From Lactuca virosa (Eukaryota > Streptophyta > Magnoliopsida > Asterales > Asteraceae): a stretch of 64,000 nt of DNA. Position 1 is the stretch's first letter; each line of letters begins with the position of its first letter. Positions 12,173 through 22,269 of this stretch are shown here, piece after piece. The notes under the pieces are model-generated. The model was not told the DNA's origin and did no database searches. It worked only from the letters and a program-made list of their open reading frames with translations. Where the stretch lies: the NCBI GenBank assembly GCA_928212115.1, contig CAKMRJ010005523.1, positions 99,790,785 through 99,854,784 on the forward strand, written 5' to 3'. A program made the translations under genes and the position numbers.

Positions 12173-12794
12173 TTATTGATGCTTCTTAATTATGTCTTTT
12201 CTGATTTTCTCACCCACATGGACCTCAATCATTGGCTGTTTGGCATGTTTTTTATAAGAAACTGGAAATTCATGATAAATGGTATTGAGTTTATCAGTTT
12301 GGGAAACATAAATATTACATTGCTTATTGTCTTTTAACAAATCATCAACTGAAATTGGTTGCATTTCTTCTACTTCTTTCCTCAACTTCTCAAACAAAAC
12401 AAATGATAAATAGCTCTCTCCAAAACCTGCATGAATTGTCTGGAAAAATAAATGAATAAAAATCAGTACTTTTTTTTTCATAAAAATCGCAATGTTTAAT
12501 ATCTTAATAGAAGTATGTAACTATTGATTGGATCTGTAACAGTAGCTGAGTAGCATGATTAAAATATTAAGTTTGTGTCTCAATGGAGCATGTCCAATAA
12601 CCAGAGGTACAACAAGAGGGCTATTTGGTAATTTACTACCTCCACCTGTTATGAAATAAAGAATTAGGACACTTGTATAAAATCAGTTTCACAACCAAGC
12701 ATAATGAATTTGAAAATCAAAAGTGAAATTGAGTGTCAAGATTACCAGCACTGTGAACCAAATGGGCAAGCTCATGGTGTATAAAAACACGTTC
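12173..12794 (-). pseudogene. Antisense exon fragments of an unrecognised host-like gene inside the MULE
   Basis: Three minus-strand pieces behave like exons. 12746-12794 codes ERVFIHHELAHLVHSA. A piece starting at 12645 joins it in phase (A-G-GGSKLPNSPLVVPLVIGH). 12173-12439 has a clear acceptor and codes TIHAGFGESYLSFVLFEKL, continues with an acidic/basic helical region and ends IIKKHQ and stop. The donor of the middle piece is not clear and upstream exons are missing, so it is probably a captured, incomplete gene (Pack-MULE style) or a second MULE gene. I do not recognise the family. Confidence 0.45.
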
Positions 12795-13332
12795 CTGTTG
12801 TACGATTAAAAAACCAAATAATATAATTAGAAAAATACCAATTACAAGACAAAAATTAAAGTTAAACACATAAGAACAATCTTGCCTTGTTGGACGATTT
12901 TGCCCCATGTCCATGGCAGGGGACTACAATTGCTTAATTTATTGAGTTGATGAAGTTGAATTCATAGTTGATGTTACTGATCCTAACTTTCAACTATTAC
13001 ATGTGTTTGACTACATCAAACTCTAGTTTTAAAAAAGGAAATAAAAAAAAAGATGGAGAAAGAATCGATCAAGCATTTGTAGAGCAAAGAGGACCAAAAA
13101 TAAATAAACTGTGTTGATGTGCTTCTCAAATACGACTTCACAGAGAAAAAAAAGAAATAACTTTTATCCACAAATGAGTTAACTGTGAAAAGTGAGAACA
13201 AAAGACTCCATTACTTTGTATTCATCTTAATTACTTTGTATTCATCTTAATAAAGGCTATATATAGCCTAATATGCATACATCATGTGGGAGAAAAAATA
13301 AAACAATAAAATACTATTCAAATCCTAAAGTT

Positions 13333-13557
13333 ATGACGGCAACCTACGGGAAAAAAATTCACAATCGGCTAAAGGTAATAGGCGATTATGGAAGCAATAG
13401 GGATCGACTTTTAGTTGTTATTTTTTTTCAATAAGGAAACAATAGTGTTTAAGGAAATTGTTATTTTTTTCAATTAAATTAAACCACCAATCAAAACTAC
13501 GTAGTTTTAAGCATTGGGTATCTAACCTTATATACCCTTAAGGGTATATTCACTTTT

Positions 13558-13559
<2 letters not shown>
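13333..13559 (-). repeat. MULE right terminal inverted repeat
   Basis: 227 bp, the reverse complement of the left arm. It lacks the 6-bp duplication and one terminal G found on the left. The internal side starts ATGACGGCAACCTACGGG. Confidence 0.9.

Positions 13560-13631
<72 letters not shown>
13560..13631. repeat. (TA)n tract on the right side of the MULE
   Basis: About 36 TA units directly abutting the right terminal repeat. Its distal edge lies only 17 bp from the first GTAC element of the MIR397 promoter. Confidence 0.95.
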
Positions 13632-13633
<2 letters not shown>

Positions 13634-13647
13634 TCGTTGCTTGTGTA

Positions 13648-13792
13648 GTACAAAAAAGGGGGTTAAGAATTAAGACAATAAAATAGAAACAAAAAATGAG
13701 AGTACAATTAGCAAAATCACATGTACCACAACGGATAAAAGTAGTACAATGCATCTTTGATGAGTAGTACATATGTCAACGACTTCTTGTAC
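13648..13792 (+). promoter_or_regulatory. Cluster of six GTAC copper-response cores upstream of MIR397
   Basis: GTAC occurs at 13648, 13702, 13723, 13744, 13767 and 13789. The last five are spaced 21, 21, 23 and 22 bp apart, close to two helical turns. GTAC is the core bound by SPL7-type factors, which switch on MIR397/398/408 under copper deficiency. A TATA-like TATAAATAA follows at 13810-13818. The spacing is seen in the sequence; copper control here is inferred from the family. Confidence 0.75.
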
Positions 13793-13809
13793 TTTGACTC
13801 ATAAATATG

Positions 13810-13818
13810 TATAAATAA
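13810..13818 (+). promoter_or_regulatory. TATA box of the first MIR397 gene
   Basis: TATAAATAA lies 18 bp downstream of the last GTAC core and about 60 bp upstream of the hairpin. This geometry fits a pol II promoter for a miRNA precursor. Confidence 0.6.
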
Positions 13819-13871
13819 TCATATAAACCCATACCCACCCTATGAGAGAGAGATGCGAAACGGATGTTCAG

Positions 13872-13965
13872 AGAACTTAAAACGTCATTGAGTGCAGCGT
13901 TGATGAATCCCAATTTTTTAATCACGGTGTTTCGTCAACCCTGCACTCAATTATGTTTTGAGTTC
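13872..13965 (+). ncRNA. MIR397: MIR397 precursor hairpin (canonical mature miRNA)
   Basis: Positions 13885-13905 carry the 21-nt miR397 mature sequence exactly (begins TCATTGAGTG, ends CAGCGTTGATG) on the 5' arm. The 3' arm at about 13933-13956 (TCAACCCTGCACTCAATTAT) pairs along the whole duplex, and the lower stem GAACTTAAAAC/GTTTTGAGTTC continues the fold. The loop is short. miR397 represses laccase mRNAs and is induced when copper is scarce, matching the GTAC cluster upstream. Confidence 0.93.
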
Positions 13966-14333
13966 TTTTCTGATGAGTATACTTTAAAGTTGATGGTAGG
14001 CCTCAGACTTCTACACATCTACACAGGTATTTTTATTGGTTTTAATGATAGTATTTAGTTTGGTTGTTTAAAAAAAACTCTATTTCTTAGGGTTACATTG
14101 TAGAAATCGAAAGAAACAAAGCGACACAGCAGAGGGCGGGCACCTTCTAATGGAGGAGATGAAAAATGATGAAGTATACTGCTAATCGGAGTTATGATGA
14201 GTCGGATATTGATCAACATTGTCAATTTGTTCAGGAATGTACATTTATCTTTATTTGTATGTTTTGTCTTTGAATTTCACCTACAAATTAGCACTGATTA
14301 AATAGATATTAGGATAATTGAATTACTTGTGGT

Positions 14334-14442
14334 GTTGTGCAATTTGAACTGCGGTTTTATAGTTAAAAACAAAAATACGGTTTAACAAAAGCAAGAAACA
14401 CATGGTGTGATTCAATGAAATGATGAACCGCAAATTGCACAA
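14334..14442. repeat. Small inverted repeat, MITE-like
   Basis: GTTGTGCAATTTG at the left end pairs with CAAATTGCACAAC at the right, extended by GCGGTT/AACCGC. It is 109 bp with no coding. It lies 370 bp after the first MIR397 hairpin. The remaining 14000-15120 is AT-rich, and I see no gene there. Confidence 0.5.
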
Positions 14443-15122
14443 CAAAAGTTCTAAGACAATCAATAATAATTAATTTACTCTTTAGGTAACTCATGGTTTA
14501 GTTAATAAACTATTTTTAGATTCTCGTTATGTAATTTGAGTGGATTTCAACAGATAAAGTAGTATTGAATTCTACGTGATGTCTATTGTGACATTCAACG
14601 GATAGAATTTGTTCACGTATGTCAATAAGGGACTGATATGGCGCACACTATGGTATCCTTGATGACAGATTTATTTGGTTGAAATCCAGTCCAATGACGT
14701 ACTAAGAACCCAAAAATAAAATATTGACATTTTTATTATATTAACCAATGTTCTAAACCGGCTCGATCAATCTGCATAGTTTGATGAACATTCATAATTT
14801 TAATTTCAACAATTACATTGGTATAAATTGAAATTTAAAAATTAGGTAACAACATAAAAAATGTTAAAAAATTAAATCGTTGTAAAACTCTTATAAAAAA
14901 AGGGTTGTAAAAATAATTTTAAAAAACGGTGTACAAAAGGTTCAATTTTCTTAATAAAAAGAGTAAATTTGTAAAAACTAATAATTTTGGGACAAATTTA
15001 TATAAGATTTTTTTTTTGACGAAATTTACAACAAAATTTAAAAATCAGACTAAAACTGTAAAAATAAAAGTCGACTTGCAATCTACTATGGTACATGGAA
15101 CACACAAAAACAATAATAAGAC

Positions 15123-15458
15123 TTGAGGGAGTGGACTCGCCACCCTTCTCGCTAAACAAGTCGCTAAGATATCAAACGCCACCCTTTAAGATTCGCTAAG
15201 GAAGGTGTTAAGAATGGGTCGTCGAGCAGGTAGCGAGAGGAGAGATGAGAGAGAGAAAATATATTGGTGGATTCAGATTGGTTCATAGCTATTGTTTTTT
15301 TTTTCCTTCAAAATAAACCCTGTTAATTTAACACACCATCACTTTCTATGAAATGCTAAGACAAACATGCTAGCGAGTTGGCAGCAAAAAAAAACAATGA
15401 TGTGGCAAAATGAAAAAAGATGTGGTGGTGTGCTAAGGGTGCTACCACTCCCTTCAGC
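15123..15458. mobile_element. MITE with GGGAGTGG-type terminal repeats
   Basis: The left end TTGAGGGAGTGG...CCACCCTT mirrors the right end GGGTGCTACCACTCCCTTCA. The interior is non-coding, with GAGAGA-rich and A-rich tracts. A related 3' fragment is at 943-1056. No clear target duplication was identified. 15460-16090 has no gene I can support. Confidence 0.6.
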
Positions 15459-16098
15459 CTAATGCATTACCATTTTAATTGGTCATTTGAAACAATAAGA
15501 ATAGTTCGTTTCCAAAAATAATGTCAACTTTTTAGAAATCTCAAAGGCCTCAATTTAGGATTGGTCGTTAAGAGTTTCGAATAAGTTTACGTTGATCACA
15601 CCTAAGACCATTCTTCAGAACAAAAAAAAATAGTGACTAAACTTTAGAATTACACAGGATAACGTTGGAAACCACGACATGCTTGGTCATGTGGTTTTAT
15701 GCAATCGAAAAAAGACCTGATCATACTAAAATCTATCTATCTGAAGCAAAATCTATATTAGGATCTTAGGATCCCGACTAAGACTTAAGATCTTAAAAAG
15801 TTTTGATCCCGCTTCTTTAATTTTAATATAGTCAAGCCTTAAAATTTTGTCTATTCAACTTAAAATCAAAGCTTGCATGTTGCAAGAAGTTGCAAGAAAT
15901 CTCTTAGAGCATCACCACTTCATCAATTCAAATTGAATTATGTAAAAGCACACTCAAAGTATTTCTTTTGTGATCTTATGCTTTAGTTGTACATGATCAT
16001 TATGATCTTTTTTCTTTTTCTAATTAAGATGCTTTCTTCTGAATTGTTATAGTTTTTAACAAAAAAAAAGATCTAAGCTTAAAAAGTTAAAATTGATT

Positions 16099-16467
16099 TC
16101 ACTTCAACTTCTTAATTAATATCTTTGTCTCAAGAGATCTAAAAACTTGATTTCTTCTTGGTCCCTTTCTCCCCACTTCCAATTCTCTCCGGTCCAGTCG
16201 GTCGCGATGTTGGCTCATGAAGTCGTTAAACGCTTCTTGGGGGTTGTAAGAGGCCTGGGCGGCCAAGGTAGGATTCTGGGTTAAGACTTTTTGAAAAAGT
16301 CGTAAACACTCATGTTTGAGTTCTCGGATCTGTAGATCCCTGTTCTCAAACTCGAGTAATCTTTGATACTCTTGCTGGGAGGGAGCTTGCCCCAGCGCGA
16401 GTTTGATGTCGGACCAATATTCTAAGTTATAATGTATATTGCCAAACATATTTGAATATAAGTTCAT
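16099..16467 (-). CDS. Unidentified 122-aa reading frame, probable gene or element fragment
   Basis: A minus-strand frame from ATG at 16465-16467 has non-AT-driven composition. It includes LGQAPSQQEYQRLLEFENRD, a charged likely coiled-coil (IRELKHECLRLFQKVL) and QEAFNDFMSQHRDRLDRREL, then a basic tail. It is richer in GC than its neighbours, which favours real coding ancestry. I do not recognise a family, and there is no sign of further exons. It may be a fragment of a transposon or host gene lying between the two MIR397 copies. 16500-17490 shows nothing else codable. Confidence 0.4.
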   Translation of the reverse strand: MNLYSNMFGNIHYNLEYWSDIKLALGQAPSQQEYQRLLEFENRDLQIRELKHECLRLFQKVLTQNPTLAAQASYNPQEAFNDFMSQHRDRLDRRELEVGRKGPRRNQVFRSLETKILIKKLK

Positions 16468-17502
16468 TTTGGTAAGATCTTCCGAACCAGATCAAATCTT
16501 GATCTAACTCATATTTAGATTCGTAAAACAATCTTAGTTAAGATATTGATCTTGACAACCTTAAACTTTCATTTTCTTGCCTGGTTGGTCCTTGAACCAA
16601 TAAAAAAGATTTTTTTTGACACCACCAGTTGAAACGCTAGACACTGACCACCATATCATTATCGTACTTGCCATATTTTTTCTGGAACTCACACACGTTT
16701 CTAGTTGCAAGCTTTGTTTCTGGAACTCAAGAACAAACACTGAAATCAATTTTCATTTCTAGAACTAAAAAGGTCCAGAAATTGAACGTGGAACTGATTT
16801 TTGTGTACATGTGTGATTTTCGTTTCTAGAAATTGATTTGTATGCGTCATCCATACAAATCAATTTGTTTGTGTGTTTCATTAGTAGAATTCGATTTTTA
16901 TGTGTGTATGTAAAATCAAATTTTGTTATTAAACTACAAAAAGACTACATTTCTAGGGACGAACACAATCAAGGAGTGTGTGTGTGTATTCAAGAGTGTG
17001 AGTGTGTTTTCTTGATTGTATTTATGTGTTCTAGAGTTTTGAAGAACAAACCCAAAAATATGGAGAGGTATTTGGGTTTTCTTTTTTTCTTTAATAAAAA
17101 AAAAGTTAAACAACATATAAAAAATATAAAACAAAATAAAAAGGACAAGTTTTTTACATAGTTTAAGGACAAATGCATAGAGGTTTCCAACGTTGTCTTC
17201 AACATGTGTAAATCTGTTAAACTACAAAGACCAACCACTTAATTTTGTCTAATTAAAATAAGTTTAAATTGGGTTCCCCTTTTGGTTAAGCAACATAGAT
17301 AGTTGAACAAATTGTAATATGACAATGTTCTTTTCTAGCACGTGACACATACGAGTATGATATATATATATTTTTTAAAAAAAAGCATTGATTTTAATAA
17401 CTCAGAAGCAAAATTATTATAACTAACATTTTCTATTAAATTTATAGATTAACAAAATATTTGCATATGTTATTTACTCTTTTCTATTAGAAAAAACAAC
17501 TA

Positions 17503-17573
17503 GTACCAAAATGGGAGTACAATTAACAAAACATATGTACCACAAGAGATAAAGGTCAATGCATGAATAGTAC
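17503..17573 (+). promoter_or_regulatory. GTAC elements of the second MIR397-like copy
   Basis: GTAC occurs at 17503, 17517, 17537 and 17570 in sequence homologous to the first promoter (GGGAGTACAATTA, ATGTACCACAA). Two of the six cores of the first copy have mutated here and the regular spacing is lost. A TATA-like TATATATAAATA follows at 17613-17624. Confidence 0.6.
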
Positions 17574-17680
17574 ATGTAAGGAGTTCTTATACTTTCCTTA
17601 CACATATATTTTTATATATAAATAAACATATGAACCCATAAATTACAACACATGATACACATTTCATATTATGTTCAAAC

Positions 17681-17760
17681 GACTTAAAACATAATTGAGT
17701 GTAGCGTTGATTAATCTCTGCTAGGAGTTTAATCAACACTGCACTCAATTATGTTTTGAC
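17681..17760 (+). ncRNA. MIR397: Second MIR397-like hairpin with variant mature sequence
   Basis: The 5' arm at 17692-17712 reads TAATTGAGTGTAGCGTTGAT plus T, differing from canonical miR397 at positions 2 (C to A), 11 (C to T) and 21 (G to T). The 3' arm (about 17731-17753, AATCAACACTGCACTCAATT) still pairs almost completely, with one G:U and one mismatch. Flanking sequence and promoter are homologous to the first copy, so this is a tandem duplicate. It may be a diverged functional miRNA or a decaying one. Confidence 0.75.
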
Positions 17761-17945
17761 TTCTTTTCTGATGAATTTTCATGCGACGTGTATTTTTATT
17801 TATTGTTTCTTACAATATAACAAGATCATGTAGTACTTTGTTTTTGTTTTTGTTTTTTAATTCATGAGGATTATTATTACATTCTAGAATTCAAAAAGAA
17901 CAAAAATGACATGAATCTTTTTATGGTGAGGGATTGCACCTTTTT

Positions 17946-20739
17946 TTATGGAGCCATTAGGCCTTCGATTGTATAGAAAAGAGACTCCACCAAATCTGTT
18001 TTAAATAAAATATTTTGCAATGTGTTCATCACATCATACTCCGGATCAAGTTTCCTCTGCCAACTCTGCATCAAAATATAAACTACATAATTCCAAATAT
18101 ATTTTTTTATTTATATTTCTTTTACTATATAGAAAAATTACCTCCAAAACTAAAGTGGTGACAATCACAGTGCAAACATTCCCATCAATATTAACTCTAT
18201 GCCTCCTAACTTGCTCAAGCAACTGTTGCATGCATTGTGCAGGATTTAACAACTCACCCTCCCCACAACTCCATGACATAAACGATTTCTCAACATCCTG
18301 TATTGCATCACATTGTTGTACTTTCATTCCCAAATGTACAAGTAACCAATGCATACAATTAACAATACAAAATCTTGAGTAAATTACACGAATGGTCCCT
18401 ATGGTTTGGGGTAATTTGCATGTTTGGTCCCTAACTTATTTTTTTAACTCGGAAGGTCCGTAATGTTTGTTTTTGTTGCGCGCTTGGTCCCTGTCTTACC
18501 TAAAAAGACTATTTTGCCCTTGATTTTTTAATTTATTTAAATAAGGTAGGGTAGGTAAAGTGAGGTGGAAGTGGGGTTGGGGGTGTGTTTATTTAAATAA
18601 ATTAAAAAATCAATGGCAAAATAGTCTTTTTAGGTAAGACAGGGACCAAACGCCCAACAAAAACAAACATTACGGACCTTCCGAGTTAAAAAAATAAGTT
18701 AGGGACCAAACGTGCAAATTACCCCAAACCATAGGGACCATTCGTGTAATTTACTCCAAAATCTTTAATACCTTAATGAAAGCTGTGGGATTCGGGCAGT
18801 TTTGATGTTTTGAAAATTTAAGTGTGTGTTCTGCAGCAGCACGTCCATCTTGAAGAGCAACAGCTTTAAAAAACTCAATCAGATTTAATCTATCTTTTTT
18901 ACAGAGTTCAGCAGTCATACCCACATCAAGGAAAATTACATGAGGCTTAGATTTAAAAAGCCCAGTATCTGATGCTTTTCCCTGAGTTACCCTTACTAGA
19001 ATATTCCCAGGATGCATGTCTGCATGGATAAAGTTGTCAACCAAAAGCATCTTGAGAAGAGCATGAGTTCCAATATGAGCAAGCCCAGTTTTAATTCCAA
19101 CATTTCCATCAAGTGCATCAACATAATGCAATATATTTTCACCATGTTCAAAAGTTTCCACCAAAATAGCAGGATGCACAAGTGGATACAAAGGTCTAGG
19201 AAATGACACATCTTTCCATCTTCTGAAATTGTAAATAAATCGACTTAAATGAGCAGCTTCTCTTGCAAGATCAACTTGTGACATCATAAAAACAGCAAAC
19301 TGTTGTATACTTTCATCGAGTCTTAACCACTTTAAATTCGGGAGAAAAGATGACACTTTTGCAAACAAATTTAAAATTATGAAATCCCTTCTGATTCTTT
19401 CACTAACTCCTGGATGTCTAACTTTAACAGCAACAAGAATGGGTTTGATTTTTTGTCCAGGGTGGCGAAACTTTAAGGTTGCTCTATGAACTTGTGCTAT
19501 GCTTCCAGAAGCTACCGGATCTTCCTCAAAATTTTCAAATATTTCAAATAATCGACGCCCGAATGCTTTTTCAATAGTGTTCTTTGTGTGTGCATAGCTA
19601 TGAGCTGGAGCATTTGTTTGAAGTTCTGTGAGCTTTATGCAAAGATCATTAGGGAAAAGATCGGGTCTTGAAGCAGCCCATTGACCCCATTTGATGAACG
19701 CAGGTCCCGCTTTTTCTAAAGTGTGGTGGACACATTGTAGCCATGTCAGACGAAATTTAGGTCCAAAGGAATCAGCAAAAGGAGCCATGGCTATGCATGG
19801 TGTGAAGAGGAAAGCTAAGTATATTGCTCTAAGACATAAGATTATGAGTTCTATAAGAGAGAAGATGAATGAGGTTAAGTAAACATGTCCATCTTGTGTG
19901 AAAGTGAAAAGATCATTTTTGTAAAACCCTTCTGCTTCTGCTAATGTTTTTTGTTTCCATGTGAGTTCTCCTACTAAAAAGGCTAAAATTCCAGGAGCAA
20001 TGAGTTGGGATCTACTTAAAGCAAAGCTTATAGCACATGTGATTCTATTCATTGGTTGGATTGGCAAATTGTAGGTATAGATTTGGGAAAACCTTTTCCA
20101 TGCAATTTGAGCATGGTGTGAGACTTTACTACCTGCTGATATGAAATAGAATCTTTGAAAATTTCTACAACTCCATAAACTTTTCTTTGCTTCATAACAA
20201 GAAAGGCCTTTGTTGAGAGCCTTATGTTGTGAATAGAGTCTATAGGAGTGGCGAAAGGCAACTGTTAATTGGAGTGTATAATTATTAGCTTTAATTGGAA
20301 GAAGGGAATTTGCTACCCTTCTAATGCTGGAAACTGCTAACAACCTGCATAAAGTTAATTAAACACCTTTATATCATGTCAATTATGTGAGATTGTATGA
20401 TCAAAATGATGAACAAAAGGTCAACAACTACAATCCTGACTTCTAAGGTTCTTGATTAAAATCATAGGAATATAAACTTATAATACCCAATACGTGCTAA
20501 GATTATGCGCTTACACTAGACAATAGGCGATTACAACGCAGTCAATCAAGATGCCACAACCATCGAGATATGCATATGAGTTCTGATTGACACGGTTCTT
20601 CAATTAATCGATAGTAGTTGAATAATTAATAGATTTTGCATATAAAGCATTGGGCTAACAAACATCAATACAGCAAAAGAATGGAAACGATTACGATGCT
20701 AAGTAATAAGTTGATTGCCACGTACCTTGAAAAGGCCAT
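17946..20739 (-). CDS. ABC1/UbiB-family atypical kinase (ADCK-like, probably mitochondrial)
   Basis: Minus strand, four exons deduced from splice sites: 20726-20739 (ATG GCC TTT TCA AG), 18772-20344, 18142-18297 and 17946-18065, all phase-consistent. They total 1863 nt, giving about 620 aa and ending GLMAP-stop. The N-terminus (MAFSRLLAVSSIRRVANSLL) is Arg/Ser-rich and lacks acids, like a mitochondrial presequence. Family motifs: KxGQ in AFIKWGQWAA, the A-rich-loop equivalent ASGSIAQVHRA, ATP-site VAVKVRHPG, catalytic-loop-like HADMHPGNILVR, and FLDVGMTAEL, where DVG replaces the common DFG. ABC1 kinases support ubiquinone and prenyl-lipid metabolism; the exact substrate is not deducible. Introns are at 18066-18141, 18298-18771 (holding a MITE) and 20345-20725. 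Confidence 0.9.
18377..18756. mobile_element. MULE-type foldback MITE in an intron of the ABC1 kinase gene
   Basis: A 380-bp element with long inverted arms (about 170 bp each), starting GAGTAAATTACACGAATGG and ending with its complement. An exact 9-bp target duplication, CAAAATCTT, lies at 18368-18376 and 18757-18765, the size typical of Mutator-like elements. It lies between the acceptor for exon 18142-18297 and the donor of exon 18772-20344, so coding is not disrupted. Confidence 0.9.
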
Positions 20740-21050
20740 GTAAATCAGATGAAAATCGGTGGACAATCTGTAGGTAAAAGAGGACACATGCCGGCATTTT
20801 TCACCAGCTGAAACATCGAATCATCTTCGTTGTTGCTGTCGCCGGCGGTCAAACATGACGGTCCGATGATTTTGTTGTGTAGAAGCGATTGAGAAACGGA
20901 GGTTGATTGTGGAGGCGACGACAGCGGGTTCGTCGGATTCGTACCACTGGTAAAACAAAAGGGTTGCGGAGATGTGCCCGCTTGATAACACTAATTTTAT
21001 ACAAATCTTCATAAATTGTCCTTATGGTTTTCTAAAATGTCAATTTTAAT
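20645..21050 (-). promoter_or_regulatory. Promoter, 5' UTR and first coding exon region of the ABC1 kinase gene (duplicated copy A)
   Basis: This block includes the first coding exon and its likely 5' UTR/promoter (GC-rich 20810-20980). It is repeated with only a few differences at 24855-25262. The transcription start is not obvious from sequence alone. Confidence 0.7.
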
Positions 21051-21097
21051 GCCCAATTTTTTCGATATCATTAAAGTCCATAGTTTTAATTTGAGAA

Positions 21098-21343
21098 ATT
21101 GTCAGAAAAGTCTCAATATTTTCAGGAAAGTTACACTTTAGTCTCAAGATTTTTTTTTGAACATTAAAGTCCGGATTATTTTTAAAAACACGATAATATG
21201 TCATTTCCTGTTAAAAGAAAAAAAATGATTTTTTTGTAAACTTGAGCCAAAATGAAATAATCGGGACTTTTTTTGTTCAAAAAAAAAATCTTGGGACTAA
21301 AGTGTAACTTTCCTGAAAATATTAGGACTTTTCTGACATTCCC
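21098..21343. mobile_element. Foldback MITE absent from the duplicate unit
   Basis: TGTCAGAAAAGTCTCAATAT on the left mirrors ATATTAGGACTTTTCTGACA on the right. The arms continue through TTTCAGGAAAGTTACACTTT. At the corresponding place in the duplicated unit (about 25260-25275) the sequence runs straight from TCAATTTTAAT to TTTTAATTTCTATC, so the element arrived after duplication or was lost there. Confidence 0.65.
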
Positions 21344-21390
21344 TTTTAATTTCTATCATGTTAGATTTTCAAAGTTAACTTCCCTATTAA

Positions 21391-21531
21391 AACCAAAGTG
21401 TTTCTAGCCCAGCGGTATTTGGTGTTGTCTTCTCTCCTTGAGGTCGAGTGTTCAAGTCTCATTGTGGATATAGGTGGAATAATTTAGGAGTAGTTTATAT
21501 TATATTTGCCGTTTCAAAAAAAAAAAAAAAA
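21391..21531 (+). mobile_element. SINE (tRNA-derived retroposon)
   Basis: TAGCCCAGCGGTATTTGG resembles a pol III A box and GAGTGTTCAAGTCTC a B box, spaced as in tRNA-derived SINEs. The element ends in a poly(A) tail (21515-21531). A near-perfect 14-bp target duplication flanks it: AACTTCCCTATTAA at 21377-21390 and AACTTCCCTAGTAA at 21532-21545. There is no coding capacity. Confidence 0.85.
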
Positions 21532-21649
21532 AACTTCCCTAGTAAGAAAAACAAATGAAAGTTAAACATTATAGGTATTTATGTAATATTTTTCAAAATA
21601 ATGACCATTTTAATCATCTTTTCTTACACAAGGACCAAATCTATATTCA

Positions 21650-21928
21650 GGGGGTGTTTGGATAGGGAAAAAAGTGGTTGTTTATTGCTTATTGTTTATT
21701 CTCACCACAATAAGCTGAGTTGAAGTGTTTGGATAGGAAAAATCAGCTTATTGCGGTAGGAATAAACTAAATAAGCTGATTTTAATAAGCAATGAGAGGA
21801 TGCTTATTGCTTATTGCTTATTGTGGTAGGAATAAACTAAATATGCTAATCCAAACACTTTTTAAAAAACTGTTTATTCTCACCGCAATAAGCTAATAAG
21901 CTAAAAACATATTTATCCAAACACCCCC
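21650..21928. mobile_element. Tourist-like MITE (PIF/Harbinger type)
   Basis: 279 bp with termini GGGGGTGTTTGGATA and TATCCAAACACCCCC and a 3-bp duplication TCA at 21647-21649 and 21929-21931. The interior is built of AATAAGC/GCTTATT repeats and folds on itself. It is non-coding. Confidence 0.82.
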
Positions 21929-22269
21929 TCATTTACAACCATAAAGAACAATTTTTATTTTATAAGTTATTTATTTATATAGTTTTTATGCACATGGACC
22001 ATTTATATAATATTTTTCTACCATATGAACCAAAATTTTATAAATTGATTAAAATTTCAAAGTACTTCTTAATTAGAAAAAAAACGTTGAAATTAAAATT
22101 CTATGGTATGAAATATGAAAATGAGTTGCCATATAAACAAACAAACGGAGATAGGTTGCTTTTCTTTTACTTAGCATTTTTTTTTACTAGAAGGGTCATG
22201 TAATCATTATTTTGCGACAAATACCACAATGTTCTAAAAACCAGAAACAAGAACAAGAACTATAGTAGA

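Larger units (their letters stand above)
8675..13559 (+). mobile_element. Near-complete Mutator-like element (MULE), FAR1 type
   Basis: A 4.9-kb element bounded by long terminal inverted repeats (8675-8908 and 13333-13559), beginning GGGAAAAGTGAATATAC. It contains a plus-strand transposase gene of FAR1/FHY3 type and minus-strand exon-like sequence of an unrelated gene. The repeat arms differ by only a few substitutions and small indels (for example a 6-bp AAAAGT duplication in the left arm), which suggests fairly recent movement. It lies between (TA)n tracts, just after a Helitron end and just before the MIR397 promoter. Confidence 0.88.

Noticed and set aside
13497..13772. IYIYIY-rich reading frames here and at 26484-26894 and 45499-45810
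   Set aside because: They are translations of (TA)n microsatellites with short unrelated flanks.
16561..17238. Small frames of 62-107 aa on both strands
   Set aside because: AT-rich chance frames with poly-Phe/Lys composition, overlapping each other on opposite strands.
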